Positions 1-7,154 are shown, counted from the first letter of the stretch. The stretch is 18,147 bases of DNA from an uncultured Lachnospiraceae bacterium (GCA_910579645.1 CAJTVK010000087.1:1-18147), one strand, 5' to 3'. The notes: generated by a model not told the origin, from the letters alone. Numbers and translations are program-made.

Positions 1-346
1 GCCCCGCTGCCCGCAGTCCGCCCCGGAAAAAAGCACCGCCCCATGCCCCATCCTCCCAAGCCGCCCCTTTCCACGCGTCCGCCACCCCACCAATCCGCCA
101 AAAAACCAAATAAGATTCTGCCCAAACCTTCACACTTCCCCCAATATAACCGATATCCTATACAAAGCATCCGAAATTTCATAAAATCTTAATATGCCCG
201 GAAACAACGCAAATCCTATGCTTTCCGGCAAAACCGGCATTTTACGCGGTGACTTACAGGTTCTTTTTTGGAAAGAAATGAGGTATATTAGTATTACATT
301 ACGGGAAAAAATTCTTAAAGCGTAAAATAAGAAGGGAGAACTAAGA
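1..346. other. Gene-free region with C-rich block, upstream of the SSB-like gene
   Basis: No convincing gene. The first ~110 bases are strongly C-rich on the + strand, with repeated CCCC runs; the rest is AT-richer and typical of a 5' region. A - strand gene starting near 53 and running off the left edge cannot be excluded: a GGGAGG lies next to an ATG there, but too little is visible to judge. Just before the SSB-like gene there are only weak promoter matches, such as TTGGAA at 268-273 with TATTAC at 292-297 (18 bp apart). The ribosome binding site AAGGGAGA precedes the ATG at 347. Confidence 0.6.
39..67 (-). other. Canonical G-quadruplex motif (G-rich strand is -)
   Basis: On the + strand there are four C-runs: CCCC 39-42, CCCC 46-49, CCC 55-57 and CCCC 64-67, with loops of 3, 5 and 6 bases. 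On the - strand this fits the standard G3+N1-7 four-tract pattern. More C4 runs at 2-5 and 21-24 give spare tracts. Whether it folds in the cell is unknown. Confidence 0.6.
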
Positions 347-973
347 ATGACAGATAAGGTAATTGAAAATAACCAAGTGGTAATCATGGGAGAAATCGTA
401 AGCGATTTTACTTACAGCCATGAGATATTCGGTGAAGGCTTCTATATGGTAGATGTGAGCGTGGAACGTTTGAGCGATTCCATAGATATCATTCCTCTGA
501 TGGTATCGGAGAGGCTTCTTGACGTAAACGGGGATTATAAAGGAATGTACATAGTGGTGAACGGGCAGTTCCGTTCCTATAACCGGCATGAGGAGAGAAA
601 AAATAAGCTGGTGCTTTCCGTGTTTGCAAGAGAAATAGAATTCGTGGATGAAATCGGGGAAAATACGAAGTCCAATCAGATTTTTCTGGACGGATATATT
701 TGTAAGGAACCGATTTACAGAAAGACGCCTCTGGGAAGGGAGATTGCGGATTTGCTCCTGGCAGTGAACAGGCCTTACGGGAAATCGGATTACATTCCCT
801 GCATCTGCTGGGGGAGGAATGCCAGGTTTGCCAGCAATTTTGAAGTGGGGGCAAGGTGTGCCATATGGGGCCGGATACAGAGCCGGGAATATATGAAGAA
901 AATCTCGGAAGAACAGCTGGAAAAGCGGATTGCATATGAGGTATCCGTAAGCAAATTGGAACTTATTCAATAA
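347..973 (+). CDS. Single-stranded DNA-binding-like protein with two OB folds
   Basis: 208 aa. Residues ~108-208 carry a recognisable SSB-family OB fold: a start of the IFLDGYICKEP type, then LLLAVNRPY (137-144), DYIPCICWGRNA (148-159) and a GRIQSREY strand (175-182). These match the conserved strands of bacterial SSB. Residues ~8-105 look like a second, more diverged OB fold (VVIMGEIVSDF start, YIVVNGQFRSYNR near 68-80). The protein lacks the glycine-rich linker and acidic DDDIPF-type tail of canonical SSB. It is therefore probably not the replicative SSB but the tandem-OB variant seen in Lachnospiraceae, with a presumed role in binding ssDNA during repair or recombination. It stands alone, with a good RBS (AAGGGAGA) and a separate promoter for the next gene. 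The fold is well supported; the role is inferred. Confidence 0.8.
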   Translation: MTDKVIENNQVVIMGEIVSDFTYSHEIFGEGFYMVDVSVERLSDSIDIIPLMVSERLLDVNGDYKGMYIVVNGQFRSYNRHEERKNKLVLSVFAREIEFVDEIGENTKSNQIFLDGYICKEPIYRKTPLGREIADLLLAVNRPYGKSDYIPCICWGRNARFASNFEVGARCAIWGRIQSREYMKKISEEQLEKRIAYEVSVSKLELIQ

Positions 974-978
974 AATGA

Positions 979-1007
979 TTGATTTAGACGTATATTTGTG
1001 TTATAAT
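979..1007 (+). promoter_or_regulatory. Sigma-A promoter for the CobA-type gene
   Basis: The -35 TTGATT (979-984) and -10 TATAAT (1002-1007) are 17 bp apart, with an extended -10 TGT just before. The expected start is near 1014, about 32 nt before the ATG at 1046. Confidence 0.75.
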
Positions 1008-1045
1008 AGGCCATATGTCGTAAAAATACATAGGAGCCGAAAGAG

Positions 1046-1534
1046 ATGGGGAAAAAATATATTTACAGCGGAGATGGCCATGGCAAGACGCCTACGGCAT
1101 TAGGGATAGCCGTAGGGATGGCCTGCCGTGGGAAGAGCGTGGTCATTATTCAGTTTTTAAAAGGGAAGGGGCTGGAGGAATCCGAATTTATGCGGAGGCT
1201 GGAGCCTGAGATTAAGCTGTTCTGTTTTGAAAAAACGGAGGAGAACTTTGCGGAACTGTCAAAGGAGCAGCGGCAGGAGGAAACAGGGAACATCAGAAAC
1301 GGCCTGAACTTTGCCAAGAAGGTACTGACTACCGGGGAATGTGATTTGCTTATCTTGGACGAGGTACTCGGACTGATTGACAATCATATTATAACAGTGG
1401 AAGAACTGAAGAGCCTGCTGGAAGCCGGGGCGGACACGGATATGGATATCGTCATGACAGGGATTTTGCTGAACGACGAGGTCTGCCGGCTGGCGGACGA
1501 AGTGACCAGGATGGAAAAGATTTGCAGGAAATAA
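1046..1534 (+). CDS. CobA/BtuR-type corrinoid adenosyltransferase, short form
   Basis: 162 aa. The family transfers the 5'-deoxyadenosyl group of ATP to cob(I)alamin or cob(I)yrinic acid a,c-diamide in the cytoplasm. The N-terminus holds the family P-loop in the form SGDGHGKTPTALG (8-20), where most members have GNGKGKTT-AA-G: the lysine before GK is His12 and the second Thr is Pro16. A Walker B-like DLLILDEVLG lies at 100-109, and VMTGILLNDEV...ADEVTRM matches the C-terminal helix region. It ends at MEKICRK, without the KHP-x-GI-A-GIEF tail of full-length CobA (~195 aa). Shorter relatives are known to me in clostridia, so this may be normal rather than a truncation. RBS AGGAG at 1032-1036. 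No other cobalamin genes are visible, so it may serve salvage of imported corrinoid. Family call strong; exact substrate uncertain. Confidence 0.82.
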   Translation: MGKKYIYSGDGHGKTPTALGIAVGMACRGKSVVIIQFLKGKGLEESEFMRRLEPEIKLFCFEKTEENFAELSKEQRQEETGNIRNGLNFAKKVLTTGECDLLILDEVLGLIDNHIITVEELKSLLEAGADTDMDIVMTGILLNDEVCRLADEVTRMEKICRK

Positions 1535-1545
1535 GAAATCACAGA

Positions 1546-1574
1546 TTGACAGTTAAATCACATAATGATATGAT
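1546..1574 (+). promoter_or_regulatory. Promoter of the dapA riboswitch leader
   Basis: Consensus -35 TTGACA (1546-1551) and near-consensus -10 TATGAT (1569-1574), spacer 17 bp. The predicted start near 1581 puts the riboswitch P1 stem (1591) almost at the 5' end of the transcript, as expected for a cis-acting leader. Confidence 0.8.
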
Positions 1575-1590
1575 AACTTCATAAATGAGA

Positions 1591-1753
1591 GATAGAGGTT
1601 GCGTTTTTTATCAGTAGTTTTCCTGATGTGGAGGGCACAGGGGAAGGGAGACGAAAGGAAAGGACGCCGAAAGGGCATGGAATCCCTCAGGCCGTGTTCT
1701 TGGGCATGCAGTGAAGAACTGCATGACTGTCATCAATATGATGGGGCGCTATC
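1591..1753 (+). ncRNA. Lysine riboswitch (L box) aptamer
   Basis: Recognised by order and sequence of conserved blocks. GATAGAGGTTGCG starts at 1591. The conserved GACGCCGAAAGGG lies at about 1663-1675. AGGCCGTG follows near 1689. A hairpin with perfect arms CATGCAGT (1705-1712) and ACTGCATG (1718-1725) comes next, then the conserved ACTGTCA. A small hairpin CATCA/TGATG (1731-1743) follows, and GCTATC (1748-1753) closes P1 by pairing with GATAG at 1591. This matches the plan of the Bacillus subtilis lysC L box. It lies ahead of dapA, the first committed step of the lysine pathway, so lysine repression is expected. Confidence 0.9.
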
Positions 1754-1815
1754 CGGGGTTATTTTATTAACGCAAGAACGGCCGCAGAACGTGTCGTTTG
1801 TTATTAGGTAATCAT

Positions 1816-1849
1816 AAGTCGGTGCGTGTTGTGCCGGCTTTGTTTTTTT
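1816..1849 (+). terminator. Intrinsic terminator of the lysine riboswitch expression platform
   Basis: A 10-bp stem (arms 1816-1825 and 1831-1840, three G-U pairs) with loop GTGTT is followed by a T-rich run TGTTTTTTT (1841-1849). It lies between the aptamer and the dapA RBS. Lysine binding would favour this terminator and stop transcription before dapA. The antiterminator, presumably formed with 3' P1 bases and 1754-1810, could not be assigned with confidence by eye. Confidence 0.85.
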
Positions 1850-1890
1850 CCGGGCAGCGGAAGCGGAAATTTTAATAAGGAGGAATAAGT

Positions 1891-2775
1891 ATGGCTGTTT
1901 TTACCGGTGCGGGTGTGGCGATAGTGACACCTTTCAAAGAGAACGGAGATGTGGACTATGAAAAATTTGCGGAGTTGGTGGAGTTCCAGATAAAGAACGG
2001 GACGGACGCAATCATTGTATGCGGAACTACCGGGGAGGCATCTACCCTGACCCATGAGGAACATTTGGCGGTCATTAAATATTGCGTGGATCGGACGGCG
2101 GGACGTGTGCCTGTAGTGGCAGGCACCGGTTCCAACTGTACGCAGACGGCGGTTTATCTGTCGCAGGAAGCGGAGAAGTCCGGCGCGGATGCGGTGCTTT
2201 TGGTGACTCCTTACTATAACAAGGCGACCCAGGGCGGGCTTTACCGGCATTTTAAGACCATTGCGGATGCTATTAAAATACCGGCGATTTTATATAATGT
2301 GCCCGGCAGGACGGGATGCAATCTTCTGCCGGAAACCGTGGTGAAGCTATGCAGCGACGTGGAGAATATCGTGGGAGTGAAGGAAGCCAGCGGAAATATA
2401 TCGCAGGTCGTGAAGCTGATGGCATTGGCGGAAGGGAAAGTGGATTTGTATTCGGGCAATGACGATCAGATTGTGCCGCTGCTTTCTCTTGGAGGAAAAG
2501 GGGTTATTTCCGTGCTCTCCAATGTGGCGCCGAAAGAAACCCATGAAATCTGCAGTAAATTCTTTGCCGGGGATGTGGCGGGCAGCTGTGCCCTGCAGTT
2601 AAAGGCTTTGGAACTGTACAATGCGCTGTTCTGCGAAGTCAACCCGATTCCGGTAAAGAAAGCACTGAACCTGATGGGTCTGGGAGCCGGTTCTTTACGG
2701 ATGCCGCTGACGGATATGGAGGAGGCGAATGTGCCGAAGCTGGAAAAGGCAATGAAGGAATTCGGCATCTTATAA
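1891..2775 (+). CDS. dapA: 4-hydroxy-tetrahydrodipicolinate synthase
   Basis: 294 aa, the usual length. It condenses pyruvate with L-aspartate-4-semialdehyde, the entry to the diaminopimelate/lysine branch. The (beta/alpha)8 lyase signatures are all present: GTTGEASTLTHEEH (45-58) with the Thr pair 46/47, the TPYYN strand with Tyr108/109, ILYNVPGRTG with the catalytic Tyr135 and Arg140, and GVKEASGN with Schiff-base Lys164. The C-terminal NPIPVKKAL motif (near 251) is also typical. Start ATG 1891 has a near-perfect AAGGAGG RBS. It is the first gene after the lysine riboswitch and is followed by dapB, so transcription should fall when lysine is plentiful. No damage seen. Confidence 0.97.
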   Translation: MAVFTGAGVAIVTPFKENGDVDYEKFAELVEFQIKNGTDAIIVCGTTGEASTLTHEEHLAVIKYCVDRTAGRVPVVAGTGSNCTQTAVYLSQEAEKSGADAVLLVTPYYNKATQGGLYRHFKTIADAIKIPAILYNVPGRTGCNLLPETVVKLCSDVENIVGVKEASGNISQVVKLMALAEGKVDLYSGNDDQIVPLLSLGGKGVISVLSNVAPKETHEICSKFFAGDVAGSCALQLKALELYNALFCEVNPIPVKKALNLMGLGAGSLRMPLTDMEEANVPKLEKAMKEFGIL

Positions 2776-2799
2776 AACAGGCATGGCCCGCGTAAATGG

Positions 2800-2831
2800 A
2801 CGGCGGTCTTCCGGATGTGCCGAGCCGCCGT
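2800..2831 (+). other. GC-rich inverted repeat between dapA and dapB
   Basis: Arms ACGGCGGT (2800-2807) and GCCGCCGT (2824-2831) form an 8-bp stem (one G-U) with a 16-nt loop. It is followed by TCTGATTTG, not a T-run, so a full terminator is unlikely. It may stabilise the dapA 3' end or cause partial termination within the operon. Confidence 0.5.
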
Positions 2832-2897
2832 TCTGATTTGCGCCGTATTCGGGGCCTGAGAAAATAATATTTACAACCATTGACATGGGGGATAAAA

Positions 2898-3653
2898 ATG
2901 ACGAAAGTAATTATGCACGGCTGCAACGGCAAGATGGGACAGATGATAACCGGGCTGGCGGCAGCGGACGAAGAGATAGAAATTGTGGCGGGTGTGGATG
3001 CCTATGACGACGGAAGGAATGCATACCCGGTCTTTAAAAGCATGGAACTTTGCAATGTAGAGGCGGATGCGGTGATTGATTTCAGTACCGCCCAGGCAGT
3101 GGACGGGCTTTTGGATTACTGTGCGGAGAAAGGGCTGCCGTGCGTGCTGTGCACCACGGGACTTTCGGAAGCTCAGCTTGGGAAGGTGAAGGAAGTTTCT
3201 GCCCGGACCGCCATTCTGAAATCGGCCAATATGTCTTTGGGCATCAATATGCTGTTAAAGCTTCTGAAAGAGGCGGCGGGGATTTTGGCTCCTGCCGGGT
3301 TTGATATTGAAATTGTGGAAAAGCATCATAACCTGAAAGTGGATGCGCCCAGCGGGACGGCGCTTGCGCTTGCCGATTCCATCAATGAGGAATTGGACAA
3401 TGCATATGAATATGTGTATGACAGGAGCGGAAGACGGCAGAAACGTCCAAAGAAAGAAATCGGCCTTTCGGCGGTGCGCGGGGGCACTATTGTAGGCGAT
3501 CACGATGTGATTTTTGCGGGGCCGGACGAAGTAGTCACTTTTTCCCATACCGCTTATTCCAAGGCTGTTTTTGGGAAAGGGGCCATCCAGGCGGCGAAAT
3601 TTCTGGCGGGGAAACCGGCGGGAATGTATGATATGAGCGATGTGATCGGATAG
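2898..3653 (+). CDS. dapB: 4-hydroxy-tetrahydrodipicolinate reductase
   Basis: 251 aa from the ATG at 2898, preferred over the upstream in-frame ATG at 2880 because GGGGGAT sits 5 nt before it and the protein then begins directly with the nucleotide-binding strand. DapB reduces the DapA product with NAD(P)H, the second step of the DAP/lysine branch. Motifs: Rossmann loop HGCNGKMGQ (7-15), CTTGLS (85-90), the DapB signature EKHHNLKVDAPSGTA (141-155) with the catalytic His pair and Lys147, and the RGGTIVGDHDVIF strand (194-206). It lies 122 bp after dapA with no clear promoter between, so it is probably cotranscribed and shares the riboswitch. fbp follows after 19 bp. Confidence 0.95.
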   Translation: MTKVIMHGCNGKMGQMITGLAAADEEIEIVAGVDAYDDGRNAYPVFKSMELCNVEADAVIDFSTAQAVDGLLDYCAEKGLPCVLCTTGLSEAQLGKVKEVSARTAILKSANMSLGINMLLKLLKEAAGILAPAGFDIEIVEKHHNLKVDAPSGTALALADSINEELDNAYEYVYDRSGRRQKRPKKEIGLSAVRGGTIVGDHDVIFAGPDEVVTFSHTAYSKAVFGKGAIQAAKFLAGKPAGMYDMSDVIG

Positions 3654-3672
3654 AGGAAAGGCGGGGAGCAAG

Positions 3673-5631
3673 ATGGACGATTTGGAGCTGAAATATCTGC
3701 GCAGCCTGGCGCATCAGTACCCGACGATAGCGGCGGCATCGACGGAAATCATCAATTTGCAGGCGATTCTTAATCTGCCGAAGGGGACGGAGCATTTCCT
3801 GACGGATATCCACGGAGAATATGAGCAGTTCAACCATGTGCTGAAAAACGGTTCCGGTTCGGTGAAACGCAAGATTGACGAGGAGTTCGGGAACACTCTG
3901 AGCAGCAGGGACAAGAAAAGCCTGGCCACATTGATTTATTATCCTAAGGAAAAGCTGGAGATTGTATTGCAGGAAGAGGACAATATTGAGGACTGGTATA
4001 AGATTACGCTGCACCGTTTAGTGCAGATTACCAAGCGGGTGGCTTCTAAATATACCCGTTCCAAAGTGAGAAAAGCCCTTCCGAAGGATTTTGCCTATAT
4101 TATCGAAGAACTGATTACGGAAAAAGAGGAAATTCAGGATAAGGAAGCTTACTATAACGAGATTATCCATACCATTATCCGGATTGATCGGGCACAGGAA
4201 TTTATTGTGGCGCTCAGTTATCTGGTACAGAGAATGGTAATTGACCATCTGCATATTGTGGGAGACATTTTCGACAGGGGGCCGGGGCCTCATGTGATTT
4301 TGGACACGCTGAGCCATTATCATTCCGTGGATATTCAATGGGGCAACCATGACATTGTATGGATGGGGGCGGCCTCCGGGCATCTGGCATGCATTGCCAA
4401 TGTCATAAGGATGTCGGCGCGTTACGGGAATCTGGATACGCTGGAGGAAGGATACGGAATCAATCTGATACCGCTGGCTACCTTTGCGCTGGAGACATAT
4501 GGGGAAGTGAACTGCGACGCATTTTCCATTAAATATAATACGGATTATAATACGAAGGACTTAAGCCTGGATATGAAGATGCATAAGGCGATAACGATAA
4601 TTCAGATGAAACTGGAGGGCAATCTGATTATGCGCCGGCCGGAGTTCCATATGGAGGACAGGCTGCTCCTGGATAAGATAGACTATGAGAATAAGACCAT
4701 TACCATAGACGGGCAGAAGTATACGATGAAGGACGTGGACTTCCCTACGGTAGACCGTGAAAATCCTTATGCGCTCACGCCGGAGGAGGAGCAGGTCATG
4801 GAGCGGCTCAGGCAGGCCTTTACCAAATGCGATAAGCTGCAGTCCCATGTGCGTTTTCTGTTTGCCAGAGGCGGACTGTATAAGGTGCATAATTCCAACC
4901 TGCTTTATCATGGCTGCGTGCCGATGGACGAGGAAGGCAATTTCAAGACTTTTACCATAGACGGGGTGGAATACCGGGGCAAGGCACTGTATGACGAACT
5001 GGATCATTATGCAAGAAAAGGCTACTATTCCAAAAATAACCCGACGGAGATGCAGAAAGGGCAGGATATGATATGGTATATCTGGGCCGGCCCTAACTCG
5101 CCGGTATTCGGCAAGGACAAGATGGCAACCTTTGAACGTTATCTTATCGTGGAGAAGGAAACGCATACCGAGCATAAGAACAGTTATTACCGTCTGCTGG
5201 ACAATGAGCAAATCATCAATAAGATTTTAGCGGAGTTTGGGCTGAATACGGAGCATTCCCATATTGTCAACGGGCATGTCCCGGTGGAACTGAAGAAAGG
5301 GGATTCGCCTATTAAATGCGGCGGCAAGCTGCTGATTATAGACGGAGGCTTTTCCAAGGCATATCAAGGAAAGACCGGAATCGCGGGATATACGCTGGTG
5401 GCCAATTCCCACGGGATGCGTCTGGTGGCCCATGAACCTTTTGAATCAACGGAAGCGGCGATTTTGCGTGAATCGGACATTTTTTCGGATTCCGTTATAT
5501 TGGAAACAAGCAATACGCGCATCAGCGTGGCGGATACGGATGCCGGAGCCGAATTGAAGGAAAGCATCCATCAATTGGAAGAACTGCTGCAGGCATACAG
5601 GGACGGCATTATCATAGAGAAAGCGATGTAG
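3673..5631 (+). CDS. fbp: Fructose-1,6-bisphosphatase, class III
   Basis: 652 aa, typical for the Firmicutes class III enzyme, unrelated in sequence to the E. coli class I form. It hydrolyses fructose 1,6-bisphosphate to fructose 6-phosphate in gluconeogenesis. Metallophosphoesterase motifs in order: TDIHGEYEQF (44-53), VGDIFDRGPGP (196-206), WGNHDIVWMGAASG (223-236) and, late in the protein, VNGHVPVE. These supply the Asp, His and Asn metal ligands. KGTEHFLTDIHGE and GGLYKVHN are further family signatures. It starts 19 nt after dapB with a weak purine RBS (GGAAAGGCGGGGAG), so it is likely part of the riboswitch-controlled transcript, an unexpected link between gluconeogenesis and lysine. A hairpin follows the stop codon. 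Confidence 0.95.
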   Translation: MDDLELKYLRSLAHQYPTIAAASTEIINLQAILNLPKGTEHFLTDIHGEYEQFNHVLKNGSGSVKRKIDEEFGNTLSSRDKKSLATLIYYPKEKLEIVLQEEDNIEDWYKITLHRLVQITKRVASKYTRSKVRKALPKDFAYIIEELITEKEEIQDKEAYYNEIIHTIIRIDRAQEFIVALSYLVQRMVIDHLHIVGDIFDRGPGPHVILDTLSHYHSVDIQWGNHDIVWMGAASGHLACIANVIRMSARYGNLDTLEEGYGINLIPLATFALETYGEVNCDAFSIKYNTDYNTKDLSLDMKMHKAITIIQMKLEGNLIMRRPEFHMEDRLLLDKIDYENKTITIDGQKYTMKDVDFPTVDRENPYALTPEEEQVMERLRQAFTKCDKLQSHVRFLFARGGLYKVHNSNLLYHGCVPMDEEGNFKTFTIDGVEYRGKALYDELDHYARKGYYSKNNPTEMQKGQDMIWYIWAGPNSPVFGKDKMATFERYLIVEKETHTEHKNSYYRLLDNEQIINKILAEFGLNTEHSHIVNGHVPVELKKGDSPIKCGGKLLIIDGGFSKAYQGKTGIAGYTLVANSHGMRLVAHEPFESTEAAILRESDIFSDSVILETSNTRISVADTDAGAELKESIHQLEELLQAYRDGIIIEKAM

Positions 5632-5654
5632 CACCAGCATGGCCGGACAGCAGA

Positions 5655-5679
5655 AAAGCAGGGGAGAATCCCCTGCTTT
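5655..5679. terminator. Shared terminator-like hairpin between fbp and the convergent lipoprotein gene
   Basis: Perfect 10-bp stem: arms AAAGCAGGGG (5655-5664) and CCCCTGCTTT (5670-5679), loop AGAAT. The T-runs beyond it are short on both strands (TTTATT on +, TTTTC on -). It lies in the 67-bp gap between two converging genes and so probably serves both. Confidence 0.7.
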
Positions 5680-5698
5680 ATTCCCTTACGTCCCTTTC

Positions 5699-6211
5699 TT
5701 ACCGGTTATTTCCGTTATTGGCTCCGTTGCCCACTACGTCGTCGGTAAGATCGTCTACTCCGTCGGCGATGTCGTCTGCCACGTCGCCTATGGCATTGCC
5801 TGTATCGTCAAGAACGGAACCGCCGTTGCCGTTTCCGACCGTGCCGTCCGTCGCGTCGTTTACGTTACTGTCGGAAGCGTTGTTTTCCATGTTTCCGCTG
5901 CCTGTGCCGGCTGCATTGTCTGCAGCGGTGCCGTTACCTGTTCCCGTACCGGCAGTTCCGTCAGTGCTGTTGATGGTAGTGCTGCCGTTATCCGTTCCGC
6001 CGTTCCCGTTGCCGGCATTTCCGTTGTCCGTCCCACCGTTAGTGGTATTGCCGTTGCCTGTATCCGTGGTTCCGGCGCCGGTATTGCCGCTGCCGTCAGT
6101 GGTGTTGCCAGTGTTTGTGTTGTCTGCGGCATTTCTGTTACCGCACGCAGCAATCAGACCGAGCATGAGGACCATTAGAGAAACTGAGATCAGTTTTTTG
6201 CTGTTTTTCAT
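5699..6211 (-). CDS. Low-complexity Gly/Asn/Thr/Asp-rich lipoprotein
   Basis: 170 aa from the ATG at 6211, chosen because GGAGGG lies just upstream; an in-frame ATG ten codons earlier (6241) has no such site. The signal peptide is clear: MKNSKK, a hydrophobic core (7-20), and lipobox LIAAC with Cys23, predicting a lipid-anchored surface protein. Residues ~24-130 are almost wholly G, N, T, D, A and S with GN/TG/DN repeats and no recognisable domain: probably a flexible wall-spanning or spacer region. The tail (~131-162) alternates hydrophobics with Asp pairs (GDVADDIADGVDDLTDDVV) and may form an acidic amphipathic helix. No function can be assigned. It is monocistronic and divergent from hisA. 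The + strand frames across it are Pro/Ser-rich mirror reads, not genes. Confidence 0.75.
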   Translation of the reverse strand: MKNSKKLISVSLMVLMLGLIAACGNRNAADNTNTGNTTDGSGNTGAGTTDTGNGNTTNGGTDNGNAGNGNGGTDNGSTTINSTDGTAGTGTGNGTAADNAAGTGSGNMENNASDSNVNDATDGTVGNGNGGSVLDDTGNAIGDVADDIADGVDDLTDDVVGNGANNGNNR

Positions 6212-6249
6212 AATTTTCCCTCCATTTTCATAAAAATACATTTAAAGTC

Positions 6250-6266
6250 CAACATTTTGAATGTTG
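6250..6266. promoter_or_regulatory. Operator-like palindrome between divergent genes
   Basis: CAACATTTTGAATGTTG: perfect 7-bp arms with a 3-nt centre, in the 145-bp AT-rich gap between the lipoprotein gene (-) and hisA (+). It is not followed by a T-run, so an operator is likelier than a terminator. The binding protein is unknown. Confidence 0.4.
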
Positions 6267-6356
6267 TATTAGTATTATGTACATGAACGAAAAAAATATA
6301 CAAAATCAAAGTAAAAATATGATTGGGCAGAGCCGAAGGAAAGGGGTGACGTACGG

Positions 6357-7154
6357 ATGGAATTCAGGCCGTGTATAGATATCCATAACGGAAAAGTGAA
6401 ACAGATAATAGGCGGCAGCCTGAAAGATGAAGGAAATGCTGCGGAAGAAAATTTCGTATCAGAGCAGGATGCGGTATTTTTTGCGGAATTTTATAAAAAA
6501 TATAAAATAAAGGGCGGACATATCATTCTGCTGAACCGTGAGGGCAGCGAGTATTATGAAGCCTCCAGGCAGCAGGCGCTGGCCGCGCTGAAAGCCTTTC
6601 CGGGGGGACTGCAGATAGGGGGCGGAATCCACCCCGGCAATGCTGCCGGATATTTAAGCGCAGGCGCCAGCCATGTCATAGTCACCTCTTATGTATTCCA
6701 AGGAGGAAAGATACATTATGGCCGTCTGAAAGAACTGGCGGGTCTGATAGGGAAGGAAAGGCTTGTGCTGGACTTAAGCTGCCGGAAAAAGAACGGCGTA
6801 TACTATATCGTAACCGACCGGTGGCAGAATTATACGCAGGAGGAACTGAAAGAAGAGACATTGGACAGGCTTTCCGCATATTGCAGTGAATTTCTCGTGC
6901 ATGCCGTGGATGTGGAGGGAAAAGCGGAGGGCATAGAACAGCCGATAGCCTCTCTGCTGGCGGAATGGGGGAAACTGCCGGTCACCTATGCGGGAGGCGT
7001 CCGTGACTTCCAAGATTTGGAATTGCTGAGAACCTTGGGGAAGGGACGGGTGAACGTTACGGTCGGCAGTGCATTGGATCTGTTCGGAGGAAGCCTGAAA
7101 TTTTCGGACGTGACTGCATGGATGCGGCAGCAACCGGGCGGAGCGGGCGAATGA
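6357..7154 (+). CDS. hisA: Eukaryote-type HisA (ProFAR isomerase)
   Basis: 265 aa. HisA converts ProFAR to PRFAR, the fourth step of histidine synthesis. This copy reads like the fungal/plant HIS6 subfamily rather than usual bacterial HisA: CIDIHNGKVKQIIGGSL (6-22), NFVSEQDAVFFAEFYKKY, GGHIILL, LQIGGGI (85-91), VIVTSYVF (107-114), ERLVLDLSCRKKNGVYYIVTDRWQ (133-156), FLVHAVDVEGKAEGI, VTYAGGV and VTVGSALDLFGG near the C-terminus. The phosphate-binding GGGI and GSALD loops and Asp8/Asp138 suggest an active enzyme. RBS GGGGTGA. A possible weak promoter has -10 TATGAT at 6318-6323. No other his genes lie in the window, so it appears isolated. The next gene converges from the - strand. Confidence 0.88.
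   Translation: MEFRPCIDIHNGKVKQIIGGSLKDEGNAAEENFVSEQDAVFFAEFYKKYKIKGGHIILLNREGSEYYEASRQQALAALKAFPGGLQIGGGIHPGNAAGYLSAGASHVIVTSYVFQGGKIHYGRLKELAGLIGKERLVLDLSCRKKNGVYYIVTDRWQNYTQEELKEETLDRLSAYCSEFLVHAVDVEGKAEGIEQPIASLLAEWGKLPVTYAGGVRDFQDLELLRTLGKGRVNVTVGSALDLFGGSLKFSDVTAWMRQQPGGAGE

Noticed and set aside
130..387. 85-codon - strand hydrophobic open frame
   Set aside because: It starts inside the SSB-like gene, has no good RBS, and the hydrophobicity reflects AT-rich DNA.
1599..1811. 70-codon open frame in the dapA leader
   Set aside because: It lies wholly within the lysine riboswitch and its expression platform, has no RBS, and its peptide looks like nothing; the RNA explains the sequence.
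2800..2831. Hairpin after dapA considered as an operon-ending terminator
   Set aside because: No T-run after the stem, and dapB has no convincing promoter, so it is listed only as an inverted repeat.
5639..6233. Long + strand open frames (Val/Ser/Ala- and Pro/Ser-rich) across the lipoprotein gene
   Set aside because: They mirror the GGN/AAY/ACN codon repeats of the - strand gene, which has the RBS, signal peptide and lipobox; the + frames have none of these.
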